Origin: Veronia nyctiphanis | Lineage (GTDB): Bacteria > Pseudomonadota > Gammaproteobacteria > Enterobacterales > Vibrionaceae | Direction: 5' to 3' | DNA length: 39,680 nucleotides | NCBI RefSeq assembly: GCF_004116385.1 | Contig: NZ_PEIB01000040.1 | Coordinates: 1 to 39,680 of the forward strand | Shown: in pieces, positions 16,911 through 26,256 of the stretch | Numbering within the stretch: position 1 is the stretch's first letter | Layout of the letters: every line of letters starts with the position of its first letter | The notes under the pieces: model-generated | What the model was told of the DNA's origin: nothing | Database searches by the model: none | What the model saw: only the letters and a program-made list of their open reading frames with translations | Translations under genes and position numbers: made by a program

Positions 16911-17522
16911 ATGGAATACCTTGTGGCGGTCGTTTTATTCGCGGTGTCATCATCGGCGACGCCAGGACCCAATAATTTGATGGTGATGACGTCAGGGCTC
17001 AATTTTGGCGTCAAAAGAAGCCTTCCGCTGTTAACAGGCATTTGTGTTGGCTTTGCTGTCATGCTTTTGGTCGTGGGACTGGGGTTTGGTCAGCTATTTG
17101 AGATGTATCCTGATTTACACCTCTGGATAAACTGTATCGGAACGGCTTACTTACTTTATCTCGCTTGGTTAATTGCCCGCTCTGGTGATGTTGGTGATTC
17201 AGAACGACAAGCTGTGCCAATGACTTTTATGAAAGGCGCGTTGTTTCAATGGGTCAACGCCAAAGCTTGGGTAGTGGCAACGGGAGCCATTGCTGCCTTT
17301 ACCACTGTGGGGGCAGGGTATTATGCTCAGAATCTCACCATTAGCCTGACATTCCTTTTGGTTTCATTTCCAAGCGTGGGTATTTGGCTACTCTTCGGCT
17401 CAATGATTAAAAGCGTATTGAAAAAGACACGTTATAGAAGGTGGTTCAATTACTCCATGGCCATACTTTTGGTGTTGTCTGTTTTCCCTGTGATTAAGGA
17501 GATTTCTTCCACACTGTTTTAG
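16911..17522 (+). CDS. LysE/RhtB family amino acid exporter
   Basis: A 203-residue membrane protein with about six membrane segments and the family signature ATPGPNNLMVMTSGLNFGV (residues ~16-34). It exports amino acids or derivatives driven by the proton gradient (family knowledge); the substrate is unknown. The ATG follows a GGAGG site (CTGGAGGCATAA). It is divergent from the unknown-protein/cyclodeaminase pair and may export the product or substrate of that enzyme. Confidence 0.9.
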   Translation: MEYLVAVVLFAVSSSATPGPNNLMVMTSGLNFGVKRSLPLLTGICVGFAVMLLVVGLGFGQLFEMYPDLHLWINCIGTAYLLYLAWLIARSGDVGDSERQAVPMTFMKGALFQWVNAKAWVVATGAIAAFTTVGAGYYAQNLTISLTFLLVSFPSVGIWLLFGSMIKSVLKKTRYRRWFNYSMAILLVLSVFPVIKEISSTLF

Positions 17523-17664
17523 GCATATCGATGAGATTTGAGCGTTGGGTATGAGCAAACAATGGGGTACTACGCAATGGAAAATCAGTCCATTTGATCA
17601 TTGCGTAGAAGAAAGAGGGGTAACATTTCCTGTGTTGTCTCGTATTTCTTTGCTTTTAGACTGA

Positions 17665-17859
17665 TTAAACAAGATTAATCATGCCTGTCTTTACAACCAC
17701 ATCCTGAAACAGGGTCTCGAACTCTCGCTGTGCATTGTCGAGCACGACGATCATTGTTGCAGCGGCTGAATATTTTCCTTCTTTAATTGCATTCCTTAGC
17801 CTGTACTGAATAGTTTCTATCTCCTTCCTTTTACTACTCAGTGTCGGATTATCTTGCAT
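17665..17859 (-). CDS. Small hypothetical protein (64 residues)
   Basis: The 64-residue product is mainly helical by composition, with charged N-terminal half (KRKEIETIQYRLRNAIKEGK) and a segment AAATMIVVLDNAQREFETLF. No family is recognised. It is convergent with the LysE-type gene and has only a weak ribosome binding site (GAGAG). It could be real or chance. Confidence 0.4.
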   Translation of the reverse strand: MQDNPTLSSKRKEIETIQYRLRNAIKEGKYSAAATMIVVLDNAQREFETLFQDVVVKTGMINLV

Positions 17860-18039
17860 TGTTGGCTCTCATTTATCGATTACTTAAATAATGAACGGTG
17901 TTTTTATACACGATTAGTGGTCGAAATAAAACGGAAAACTGATCTTTTTTCGGGTTGGTTTTTCATCGGTGAGAAATCAAAGGGACTGAAGCGAAAAGGT
18001 GTAAAACCTGCTATGCAAGGTTGGAATTACTTGTTAGAG

Positions 18040-18074
18040 AAAGCCTACATGACAATGTCTGGCATGTAGGCTTT
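18040..18074. terminator. Hairpin terminator downstream of the M14 peptidase gene
   Basis: Perfect 12-bp stem AAAGCCTACATG / CATGTAGGCTTT with an 11-base loop. It lies 30 bases after the stop of the minus-strand M14 gene. A-T pairs at the base could serve as a T run in either direction. Confidence 0.65.
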
Positions 18075-18103
18075 ATGATTTTCTATGTAGTCAAGATGAC
18101 TCA

Positions 18104-20706
18104 CTAACTCTCTTTGTCCGTTTCGTTACCAGGGTAGTGTAAATACACGGGCTCTGAGTAATTCGGGACGTGATCATAGGTAAATACCGCGTAGTATTTA
18201 GCTAGATCGTTGTTACTGAAGTTATCCAGTGTGTATTCGTCTTTCCCGCCATACAGTTTAACGCCATCATGGGGCGAGCGAGGGGGATGGAACCGATTCC
18301 TTACGACAAAGCATCCAACGAAATCCTCCTCTTCGGGGTTGCTCCACGTCAGCTTTATTTGGTTGTTTTCAAGCGAATAACTTAAATCAGTAGCAGGTGA
18401 AACAGGGTGATTTCTTCGATTGATGTAATGAATAACCAACTCTGATGAGGGGGAGTCAGTACTGTCTATACGCCACTGAATCAATGCGTTCTGTGCTTGA
18501 GATTCAGCGGTCGCACGAATCAAGAAGTAAAACGGACGCTTCTCTGCATGTAATCTTCCCAGTTCGCTCAGGCTGTAGCTATCAAAAATAAAGTAATGTG
18601 TGCTTTGATCTTTGAGCTGACTGTTGCTGACTTCGTAGCCAATATATTCGATTTTGGTTCGCTTTCGGACACTTTGATAGTCAACGTCTTTAAGTTCGAC
18701 CAGTTCAACGGTAAATCGAAGGTCTTTGCCCGTTGCGAGCGCATTCTTATTACATAGTTTCAAATACGCCTTGGTGAAAACTGTTTTTGATGGCTCAGGT
18801 AATGTCTCTGGCGAGAATTCCATCTGTCCGTAAACGATTCTGCCATTGGCATCGAAGCCAGACGCCAGCTTTGATTCAGTGACTTCTTCCGCGCAAATGG
18901 TATTGACCGATGAAGGAGCTAAGGCGAGTCGTGTTTGTGGCAGTTGATAGACCAAATCAAGGTTTGGACGGTAATGTAAGCCGCTACCGAAGGGCCCGTA
19001 CCCTATATCGAACTGCATAACTTGCGAGTTATTACCGAGCGGCAACTGATTCGGGCCTTGTATACGTAACAGCACTTTTCCACCCGCGACCAATGTTTCG
19101 AGGAGCTCCCGTTCGACGCCATTGAAGTTCCACTTAAGCCAGATCCTTGTGTCATTCTGTCAGATTCAATGGTGACACCGAGAGTGTGGAGTGGCTTCGC
19201 GTCAGCAATTTGTTGATAATCCTGAATATCGGTGATGGACTCAGGATCAAGCAATGAAACAGACCATTCGCCATACTTTTCAATTTTCGCGTTGACCCGA
19301 TTCATCGGGTAGAGAGAGAAGCAGGCACTCAGTATATTTGAGCCGTCTTCAATACTGCTGATATCAAAACCAATCACGCCATAACTGATACCACGTTTGC
19401 TGTCGACACCGCTGAACATCGAGTTGTAGCCAAAGTGCTCTTTATTTTTCGTCCCTCCATTTTGACCAACGTAGCCAACGTATTCTTTAGAAGGGAAAAC
19501 AGTAAGTGCACACTCATTGTCAGCCAGTTTGGTTTTTAGCCGTAACTCAGGGCTGAAAGGTGATTTAATTCGGGTGACTTTATCGACTGCACGGATATTG
19601 TAGAAATAGAACTGGCCGCTTTTTAGCTGTGTATCGCGGAAGGAAAGCGACTTAGTAACAGTGACCATATTTTCTTCACTGCACATGTTCTTGTTGGAAT
19701 CACTTCGATAAATTTCGAAATATATATCGTCGCCTTCCGGGTATTGCCACTCTAACGTGACACTGTCATGTTCTATTTCAGCGATTGTGAAGTTCTGTAC
19801 TCTACTTGGCGCGGCGGGCGAATAGTTGATCGCCTCGCTCAGAGCGTGAATAAGAGCGGGAATATTCTCATCAATACTCTCCGTCATATTCTTTAGGTAG
19901 TCAGGAATATTTCTGGTACCCACCTCGACAACGGTTGCCAGTATGCCCTTATGGTAGTAGTACTCCCTACCACTACCATGAATAAGGTTGGCGGGCGGTT
20001 TTCCACGGTGAATGCCGTATTGTCTGCCCGTGACTTTCTGAATCTCATGATTCATGTTCGCGCAAAGTGCATTGAGGTCAGTGCCGTCGATTTCGGCTTC
20101 ATGATTAAACTTATGGGCGGGGAAAAAGACATTTCCCTGACTGTGATAGTCCAATGCAATACGAATATTTGGATGACCGTCTACGAAGTCACGTATGGCG
20201 CAGGTCTCAGGCTCAGAAAAGGCGTGGGGACCGCCATAGGTATTCGACGCTGTGTTCTGATTTCGCATGAACTTGGCATCAAAGTTGCGGTTTAGGTCAA
20301 CACCAAATGTGCCGTCGCCATTATTACGTCGGTTTTTTCGCCAGAAAGAGAAGTGGTTTCGTGAGAATTCGAAGCCATCTGGATTTAGGCAGGGCACCAT
20401 GTAAACGGTGTTGCGACTCAACGCTTCGCGTAGCTTGGGATTGAAACGATAGTTATCAACGACATATTGAATGAATTTGATGGCGAGTTCATTTCCAATC
20501 CATTCTCGTGCATGGATTGAGCCAGTATACAACATGGCAGGTTTATCATCAGCGTATGCGACTTCATTCGATATTGTCATCAGCATGATTGGTCGACTTT
20601 CCCACGTTTCGCCGATGCTCTGAAGGCGGAAAAGATGGGGGTGTTCTCGCATCGTTTTTTTCAGAAAATCGATGGTTTCCTGATAAGAAGCATATTGGAC
20701 TTTCAT
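18104..20706 (-). CDS. M14 zinc carboxypeptidase with Fn3 and DNRLRE-like domains, split by a -1 frameshift
   Basis: One base restored near 19134 (TTAAAGTGG read as TTAAGTGG) gives 867 residues. The M14 domain (~1-290) has zinc ligands His65, Glu68 (GSIHAREWIGNE) and His188 (DYHSQG), substrate-binding Arg140 (DLNRNF) and catalytic Glu261 (VVEVGTR). It is followed by an Fn3-like domain (~300-395), a DNRLRE-like beta domain (~400-625, with GVIGFDISSI and WNFNGVERELLE), a further beta-rich part and a second Fn3-like domain near the end. No signal peptide is present, although such accessory domains are common on exported proteins. The start is firm: GGAGG four bases before ATG and a hairpin just upstream. 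It follows two ATP-grasp genes on the same strand. Confidence 0.88.
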
Positions 20707-20715
20707 GTTACCTCC

Positions 20716-20748
20716 CTAAAAAAACACCGGAATAGAATTCCGGTGTTT
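20716..20748 (-). terminator. Terminator between the second ATP-grasp gene and the M14 peptidase gene
   Basis: On the minus strand, AAACACCGGAA and TTCCGGTGTTT form an 11-bp stem with a 5-base loop, followed by a T run (to about 20718). Its 3' end is just before the GGAGG site of the M14 gene, so read-through must occur or the M14 gene needs another promoter. Confidence 0.8.
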
Positions 20749-20769
20749 AAGTGGATTCAAGGCGCTTTC

Positions 20770-22151
20770 TTATGCGGTCAGGTATTTCTGAGACCAGCTC
20801 TCAAGGATCAGCGCGAGTTTTTTCTGTTTGAGGTTTTTCACGACACAAAGGGTTTGAGGGTCAGTATTGATGGCCTCGACAAAGCCCTGAGCTGAAAAGT
20901 GATCAATGATGTCTTTCACCATCTTCTCGCCAATACCTTTAATGTCAGTCAGAAATTGACGTAATTGCTCATCATCAAACCCTGCTGGCTCATAACTACC
21001 AAATACATTCTGAGACTGTTCATCTGCACCAGGCATTGTCTGAATTTTCTTGGCTTCTATTACTTTTGCGGGCAGCTTGAAATTGTCCTGACGGTTCCAT
21101 ATCTCGCTGGGCCACTCTTCTTCTGGGCAGTATTGTGTGTCGACAATGGGGAAACCCATTTCATCAAGTTGATTGAACAGCTCATTACTGTCTTGGCTTG
21201 GGGTATATTTAGCGAAAGTAATGTGGCGCATGGTTCTCAGCAGGCCAGAGTCAATCTTGCCGAGTTCTTCCCAGTTGAACATTGGGATATGCGGCTTCCT
21301 GAACTTGCCGTCTGACAGAAGCCACATCAGGTATTGGCCAATCCAGTCTCGAATATAAGGGAAGGCTGCAAACGCAGTAGCACATTCAAGAATACGGAGC
21401 TTTCCATCTTTACCTAATGCGATATCACAGGCCCAGTACTCGGCGTTGGCTGCTTTTGATGCGCGAACAGCAAGGTCAAGCACGTCTTCAGGCACATCTT
21501 GATAATCCATACTTCCACCCTGCTGGTGTTTGTCAGCCACTCACCTTTTGGCGGACGACGCCAGAAAGCACAGACGGGCTTATGACCAACCAGCATAACG
21601 CGTATATCGGCTTCCATTGGCACAAAATCTTGCACATAAACCGGATAATACTTTCGTTCCCAAAGCAGTTCTTTGGCTTCTTTGTAGCTGTCGACCTTAT
21701 GAACAAAGTAGCCCCCGTAGTTTGATGGGCCATATGAACGCTTGATGATCTTTGGGTAATCGGTGTTCAAAAAGAACGTTTCTGCCTGCTCTGGGATATA
21801 AAAGATCTCAGTCTTTGGTACTGGCAAATCATACTTATGACAGAAGTGCGTCACGTTCTCTTTCGATTTGTTAGAGAACTGGCTGTCCAGAGACGGCAAG
21901 AAGCGCACATTTGGTAGCTTACGGGCTATTTCACGGAAGGTTTCATACGCTGTTGCTGGAATGTTACCAATCAGAATATCGATATTCTTGCGCTTCACTT
22001 CTGCAATGAATCTGTCTTTGTCATTGCCCCAGTGATAGGTGACGGTTTCAATTTTTTCCGGCCATCCTTTGAAGTTTGATTTATCAAAAAAACGAAGGAC
22101 GTAGTCCAGATATAGCAAGCCAAGTTTCGGGAGTTTTTTATTATTTTTCAT
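20770..22151 (-). CDS. ATP-grasp ligase-like protein with C-terminal helix-hairpin-helix, split by a -1 frameshift
   Basis: Restoring one base near 21522 gives 460 residues. The ATP-grasp part resembles RimK/glutathione synthase-type ligases (PKIIKRSYGPSNYGG lysine loop; RPPKGEWLTNTS-QGGS across the break; ACDIALGKDGKLRILE). At the metal site the usual E-x-N is ECA, so the Asn ligand is missing. The last ~65 residues hold a helix-hairpin-helix motif (TDIKGIGEKMVKDIIDHF). Such motifs normally bind DNA or RNA. Its start is 6 bases after the stop of the first ATP-grasp gene, so the two are co-transcribed. Substrate is unknown. Confidence 0.82.
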
Positions 22152-22157
22152 TGTTTT

Positions 22158-23093
22158 TTACGCAACCTTGATCGTTTGTTCGCGTGCTTTGTAGTGCACT
22201 GTTCGTTCCAGTAGGTTGACCAGTGCGTCGATTTTGTGTTGATTGAAATTGATACCCAGCTGCTCTTGTTCAGGCGTCGCGAATGCAGGGATAGTGTTCA
22301 CTTCCAGAACGACGTACTCTTCTCGTTCCTGGTCGTAAATGATGTCGACACCTGCGATCTCGAGTCCCAGTATTTTGGCCGATTTGATGGCCAACTCGAT
22401 CACTTCTTGGTCTGGTTCTCTCACAAACACTGAACCGCCACTGGTGATATTGGTCTTCCATTCGCCCTTTGGTGCTTTGCGTCCATAACAGCCGACAAAC
22501 TTACCGTCGACAATATCAATGCGATAATCCGTGTTGTCATAAGTGACAAATTTTTCAAGATAAAAATAGCGAAGCTCGGTTTGTTCAATAAATGGCAGAA
22601 CCGTCTTTAGCGCGTTTTCACCTTCGATTTTGACGATGCCTGATCCGCCCCAGCCATCGACAGGTTTGTAGATCATTTTCCCGCCAAAATCCGTCATCGC
22701 TTGCTTTAAGCCCTCATAATCATCTCTGCCTACCAGACGATAATCAGGGGTTGTTACACCATGAAGATTAAGTAGATGTGAGGTTTGAAATTTGTCTTCA
22801 GCAATGGCGAATGAATCAAAGTTATTGATGGTAGGGGTGACGTGACTAACCATTTGATACAAATAACGCTGATAAGGTGTTTGCTCTCCCGCGTTATAGC
22901 TGAGAAACGCATCTAGCTCATCCATTGATACGCCATTACAATTGATCGCACCATTTTTTACCTGAGCATGCTTAAGGTCTAAGCCTGTGATGCACTTTAT
23001 TCCACGATCTTGAAGTTTGTGTACAATTTTTCTCTGAATTTGTTCCCCACCTCCATTTCTATATAACCACATCCCCACAGTGCTCAAAGACAT
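22158..23093 (-). CDS. RimK-like ATP-grasp ligase
   Basis: This 311-residue protein has the ATP-grasp fold: a Lys/Gly loop (KMIYKPVDGWGGSGIV, ~135-150), the RKAPKGEWKTNITSGGS block, and complete metal ligands (GVDIIY... and VVLEVNTIPAF). Family members such as RimK join an amino acid to a carboxylate by way of an acyl-phosphate. It shares the GEW-x-TN-x-x-x-GGS block with the next gene. First gene of the ATP-grasp/ATP-grasp/M14 group and divergent from the M20 peptidase. Neither substrate is known. Confidence 0.88.
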   Translation of the reverse strand: MSLSTVGMWLYRNGGGEQIQRKIVHKLQDRGIKCITGLDLKHAQVKNGAINCNGVSMDELDAFLSYNAGEQTPYQRYLYQMVSHVTPTINNFDSFAIAEDKFQTSHLLNLHGVTTPDYRLVGRDDYEGLKQAMTDFGGKMIYKPVDGWGGSGIVKIEGENALKTVLPFIEQTELRYFYLEKFVTYDNTDYRIDIVDGKFVGCYGRKAPKGEWKTNITSGGSVFVREPDQEVIELAIKSAKILGLEIAGVDIIYDQEREEYVVLEVNTIPAFATPEQEQLGINFNQHKIDALVNLLERTVHYKAREQTIKVA

Positions 23094-23119
23094 ATGTTTA
23101 CTCCTTAAAAAAATAGGCT

Positions 23120-23135
23120 CTCACAAATTTGCGAG
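23120..23135. promoter_or_regulatory. Candidate operator in the ligase / M20 divergent region
   Basis: CTCACAAATTTGCGAG is a 16-bp palindrome with one mismatched pair, 26 bases upstream of the first ATP-grasp gene in a 186-bp AT-rich divergent region. A shared regulator is possible but none is encoded next to it. Confidence 0.3.
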
Positions 23136-23279
23136 TAGGCTAAAGGATCTTAAAAATAAATTATGTGACCTCGTCGTTAAAAAATGAGGTTGATTTTTAA
23201 TTAATAAAATCATTCACTAAGCGACGCTAATTTTACAAATCGCTTGCATTAAAAACATACAATAAAAAAGGTATTAATC

Positions 23280-24389
23280 GTGTCAGATATGAAGGTGGAA
23301 TTAAATTTTCATGAATTGGCTGAGCTTATTCTTTGTAATTCTTACACCCGTAATAAAACCGGTGTAGACCAGCATGGTCTACAAATGATCGAGAAATTTT
23401 CTGAAATTGGTTTTGCTGTCGAGAGATTCAGTCGAGAGAAAATCGGCGACCATTTGCTTTTTAGCTCACCTAAACGAGACGGCAAAAAAGTACTTCTTCT
23501 TGGACACTTGGATACCGTGTTTCCACCTGACACCTTTACTGATTTTTCTCAGGACGAAGAGTGGATATATGGGCCAGGTGTATGTGATATGAAAGGCGGG
23601 AATTTCGTCGCGCTGACGGCTTTAAGGGCTTTACATCGCCAATTCTCGTCTATCTACAACATTGATATGTTGCTTGTAAGCGATGAAGAGACGGGCAGTG
23701 ATGACAGCCGGGAGCTTACCGCAAGATTAGCAGCTAACTACGATTGTTGCCTTGTGTTTGAAGCGGCAGGAAAAAACCATGAAGTGGTTATTGGCCGTAA
23801 AGGAATAGCCACCTTTAATATTGATATTAAAGGGGAAGCGGCCCATGCGGGCAACCATTATGAAGACGGTATTGATGCCAACGCCGTGATGGCAGAAATA
23901 CTACTGGGCTGTAAAGCATTAACAGACCTTCAACAAGGAACAACGGTAAACCCGGGGAAAGTCTCAGGTGGTATTGGTGCGAATACGATTTCTCCTCACG
24001 CCACTATACATGTAGAGGCACGTTTTACTAACCAAAGAGAGAAGGAACGTGTTCTTCAGAGTATGGAGCTCTTGTGTGATGAAGTTCAATCTAGTGGTGT
24101 GGAAGTTACGCTGTCTGGCGGAGTTCAACGTGATGTGATGGAGCCAAACCTTAAACAGTCTCAATATGTTAAAAAATTTAGTCAATTAATAGGGTCGCCA
24201 CTTCTGACTGAATGTCGGGGCGGGGTGAGTGACGCAAATGTTACAGCAGGTGTGGGAGTGCCAACAATTGATGGCTTTGGCCCGTTTGGTGATGGAGACC
24301 ATACGATTCATGAACGTGCATCTAAGGAAAGTTTTTTAAGGCGTATTCGCGAAGTAACTCTTATTCTCAAATACTTAATGACACAATAA
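23280..24389 (+). CDS. M20 family metallopeptidase (glutamate carboxypeptidase/ArgE/DapE type)
   Basis: A 369-residue protein with the M20 metal ligands in order: His76 and Asp78 (GHLDTVFP), Asp103 (GPGVCDMKGG), Glu136-Glu137 (SDEETGS), and the dimerisation-domain block GEAAHAGNHYEDGIDAN. It is typical of CPG2-like enzymes that cleave C-terminal or N-acyl amino acids. No signal peptide, so cytosolic. The start is GTG at 23280 with AAAAAAGG upstream; an ATG nine bases later is possible. It is divergent from the ATP-grasp/M14 group and may act on the same product. Confidence 0.88.
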   Translation: MSDMKVELNFHELAELILCNSYTRNKTGVDQHGLQMIEKFSEIGFAVERFSREKIGDHLLFSSPKRDGKKVLLLGHLDTVFPPDTFTDFSQDEEWIYGPGVCDMKGGNFVALTALRALHRQFSSIYNIDMLLVSDEETGSDDSRELTARLAANYDCCLVFEAAGKNHEVVIGRKGIATFNIDIKGEAAHAGNHYEDGIDANAVMAEILLGCKALTDLQQGTTVNPGKVSGGIGANTISPHATIHVEARFTNQREKERVLQSMELLCDEVQSSGVEVTLSGGVQRDVMEPNLKQSQYVKKFSQLIGSPLLTECRGGVSDANVTAGVGVPTIDGFGPFGDGDHTIHERASKESFLRRIREVTLILKYLMTQ

Positions 24390-24774
24390 TAAATAAATTA
24401 ACCCCATCAGTTTATTCTGGTGGGGAATATTCATTAATTATGACTATATATATAAATACTCACAGATAAATAAAGATAAAACCTAGAAGTTATTAGTTGA
24501 TTAAATTTTTTCTTAAAATATAAAAGCGATCTCGATCATCTTAATATGCGATTTTGTATTTTCTATTAACATTTAATTAAATCGTGTTAACAAATTAAAC
24601 GCCTACATGTGATCGCCGGCTTAGTTCAAGGTATCGAAAAGTAATTGTGTACAATGTTAATGGGGAGGCCCTACTTCTCATGATAGGGCCTCAACCAAAG
24701 CGCAATCGTTATTTATGCCAAAAAAGATGAACACAAAATGAAAAGGTCTTGGGTTCATATTGCGATGATGGGGA
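24390..24774. other. Gene-free stretch with two hairpins
   Basis: After the M20 gene there is a hairpin CCCCATCAG / CTGGTGGGG (24402-24425, one wobble) that can serve as its terminator, although the T run is poor. A second hairpin GAGGCCCTA / TAGGGCCTC lies at 24665-24692. No ORF or RNA gene is convincing. Confidence 0.5.
24402..24425 (+). terminator. Probable terminator of the M20 peptidase gene
   Basis: Nine-bp stem with one G-T pair and a 6-base loop, 12 bases after the stop codon. The downstream sequence AATATTCATT is only moderately T-rich. Confidence 0.45.
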
Positions 24775-25188
24775 TTAAGGCTTTTGTTTTTCGGTTTCTC
24801 TTTGATTTCTGGTTGGGTAAGGGAATTTTATCTGGCCGATACGAATAACAAAAACAGTCACAGCCAGTATCAATGCCGCTGCAGCAACAGCTGTAATACG
24901 AAGGTCGTCCATATTCTTCATATCGAGGATAAGGTAGCGGGCGAGTGCAACTATGGAGATATAGAGCGGCATTCTAACCGGCACTTTTCCTGACTCAACG
25001 AAGTTTGACACCATGGCAAGCACTTCAAGATAAATGAACAACAACAGTAAATCAGCGATGGCAACACCACCCGCTGTTACTATCACTGCGATTTCTTGCC
25101 CAATTGCCAGTAACGTCGCCAGTGCGATAATTATCACCACACCGTATTCCGCTACCTTGATGATTTTTAGTCCACTTTGTCTATCCAT
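24775..25188 (-). CDS. PsiE-type phosphate-starvation-inducible family membrane protein
   Basis: A 137-residue protein with four membrane segments and the PsiE family blocks LLLFIYLEVLAMV and MPLYISIVALARYLILDMK. The family is named after an E. coli gene induced by phosphate starvation; the molecular role is unknown. It stands alone, with a possible ATG-proximal AAGAGTGAGAAGCT stretch upstream. Confidence 0.85.
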   Translation of the reverse strand: MDRQSGLKIIKVAEYGVVIIIALATLLAIGQEIAVIVTAGGVAIADLLLLFIYLEVLAMVSNFVESGKVPVRMPLYISIVALARYLILDMKNMDDLRITAVAAAALILAVTVFVIRIGQIKFPYPTRNQRETEKQKP

Positions 25189-25291
25189 AGCTTCTCACTC
25201 TTTCCCTAAAACCCCAGTTTATGCATGAATAGGCGCGAGTTTTGTCTGAGGGCTAATACAATGCAGGCATGATTGCTCTGAGGTAAAGACT

Positions 25292-26176
25292 CTAGTGTTG
25301 CTGGAAATCAATATTCATAATGGTTTCTATTAGCAACGAAAGTGGGGCTGGCTGATGTTTCCGCTGCCTGTACAGCAAGTATGCCTGTGATGAGGGATGA
25401 GTATATTCCGGCATAAGACACGTCAGTTGGTCGGATACTGCGTTGGCATGAAAGACAGGAATGGCGGCGATTCCAACACCTGACACAACGGCACTGATCA
25501 GCATTTCGACATCATTGACCCGCATTTTCGTTTTCGGCCTGACGAGTTTGGCCTCACCGTCTTTATAAAGTGTGAGTACTGGAGACGTAGTGAGCGTTAG
25601 CCAACGATGCTGCTCAAGATCAGAAATCGTCTGCGGTAGATCATGTCTTGCTAGGTAATCAAAGCTGGCGTAAATCTTAAAGTGAGATTCGAAGAGTGGG
25701 CGTGCAATTATGTCTGTGCGCTTTGTTGTGTTGAATGCAATGACAAGATCTCTATCGGTTTCTGGCACGACGTCGCCGAGTGTCAGCTCGATATCAATAG
25801 TGACTTCTGGATATTGCTTGAGGAATGCCTCGACATGTGACGAAATCTGATTTCGGTACATGCTATATGGCAACAGTAGCCTTAGGTGACCAGAGACTTG
25901 TCCTGCCTTTTGTAAAAAGCTTTCGATCTGGTTTTCTGTTTGACGCATTTCTGACGAAATGCGTTGATAAAGTTCTTCACCGTGACTGGTTGCAACCAGC
26001 TCTCTGCTCTGTTTCTCCAACAATTTGACGCCGAGTCGTGCCTCTAACTGTGATAATCGCCTTGAGACCGTTGAAACGGGTAGCCGAAGGTGTTTAGCGC
26101 CTCGCTGGAGTGAACCGAGTTCTACGATTGAGCAGAACAAGTAGAGATCATCAATGTTTCCAAATATGGAATTCAT
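25292..26176 (-). CDS. LysR family transcriptional regulator
   Basis: A 294-residue regulator. The N-terminal helix-turn-helix (about residues 10-65: IVELGSLQRGAKHLRLPVS and TVSRRLSQLEARLG) and a C-terminal substrate-binding domain are typical, in the group close to DsdC/CrgA-type regulators. The ATG at 26176 (MNSIFGNIDDLYLF) is chosen because LysR proteins begin just before the helix; an upstream TTG at 26203 is less likely. It is divergent from a DUF2798 gene with an inverted repeat between them. Confidence 0.9.
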   Translation of the reverse strand: MNSIFGNIDDLYLFCSIVELGSLQRGAKHLRLPVSTVSRRLSQLEARLGVKLLEKQSRELVATSHGEELYQRISSEMRQTENQIESFLQKAGQVSGHLRLLLPYSMYRNQISSHVEAFLKQYPEVTIDIELTLGDVVPETDRDLVIAFNTTKRTDIIARPLFESHFKIYASFDYLARHDLPQTISDLEQHRWLTLTTSPVLTLYKDGEAKLVRPKTKMRVNDVEMLISAVVSGVGIAAIPVFHANAVSDQLTCLMPEYTHPSSQAYLLYRQRKHQPAPLSLLIETIMNIDFQQH

Positions 26177-26196
26177 AATTGAAAATATCCGTATTG

Positions 26197-26213
26197 TTTC
26201 CAATTAATGGAAA
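26197..26213. promoter_or_regulatory. Candidate LysR operator (T-N11-A type palindrome)
   Basis: TTTCCA-ATTAA-TGGAAA is a perfect 6-bp inverted repeat with a 5-bp spacer, lying between the LysR start and the DUF2798 gene. It contains the T-N11-A pattern of LysR-type sites, so it is the best candidate for autoregulation and control of the neighbour. Confidence 0.5.
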
Positions 26214-26256
26214 TATTAATCTACAGGATAGATCACATCATTAATAGGGTAAGAAC

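Noticed and set aside
17854-18069. A 71-codon plus-strand ORF downstream of the 64-residue gene
   Set aside because: No ribosome binding site, no recognisable composition, and it runs through the terminator hairpin at 18040-18074.
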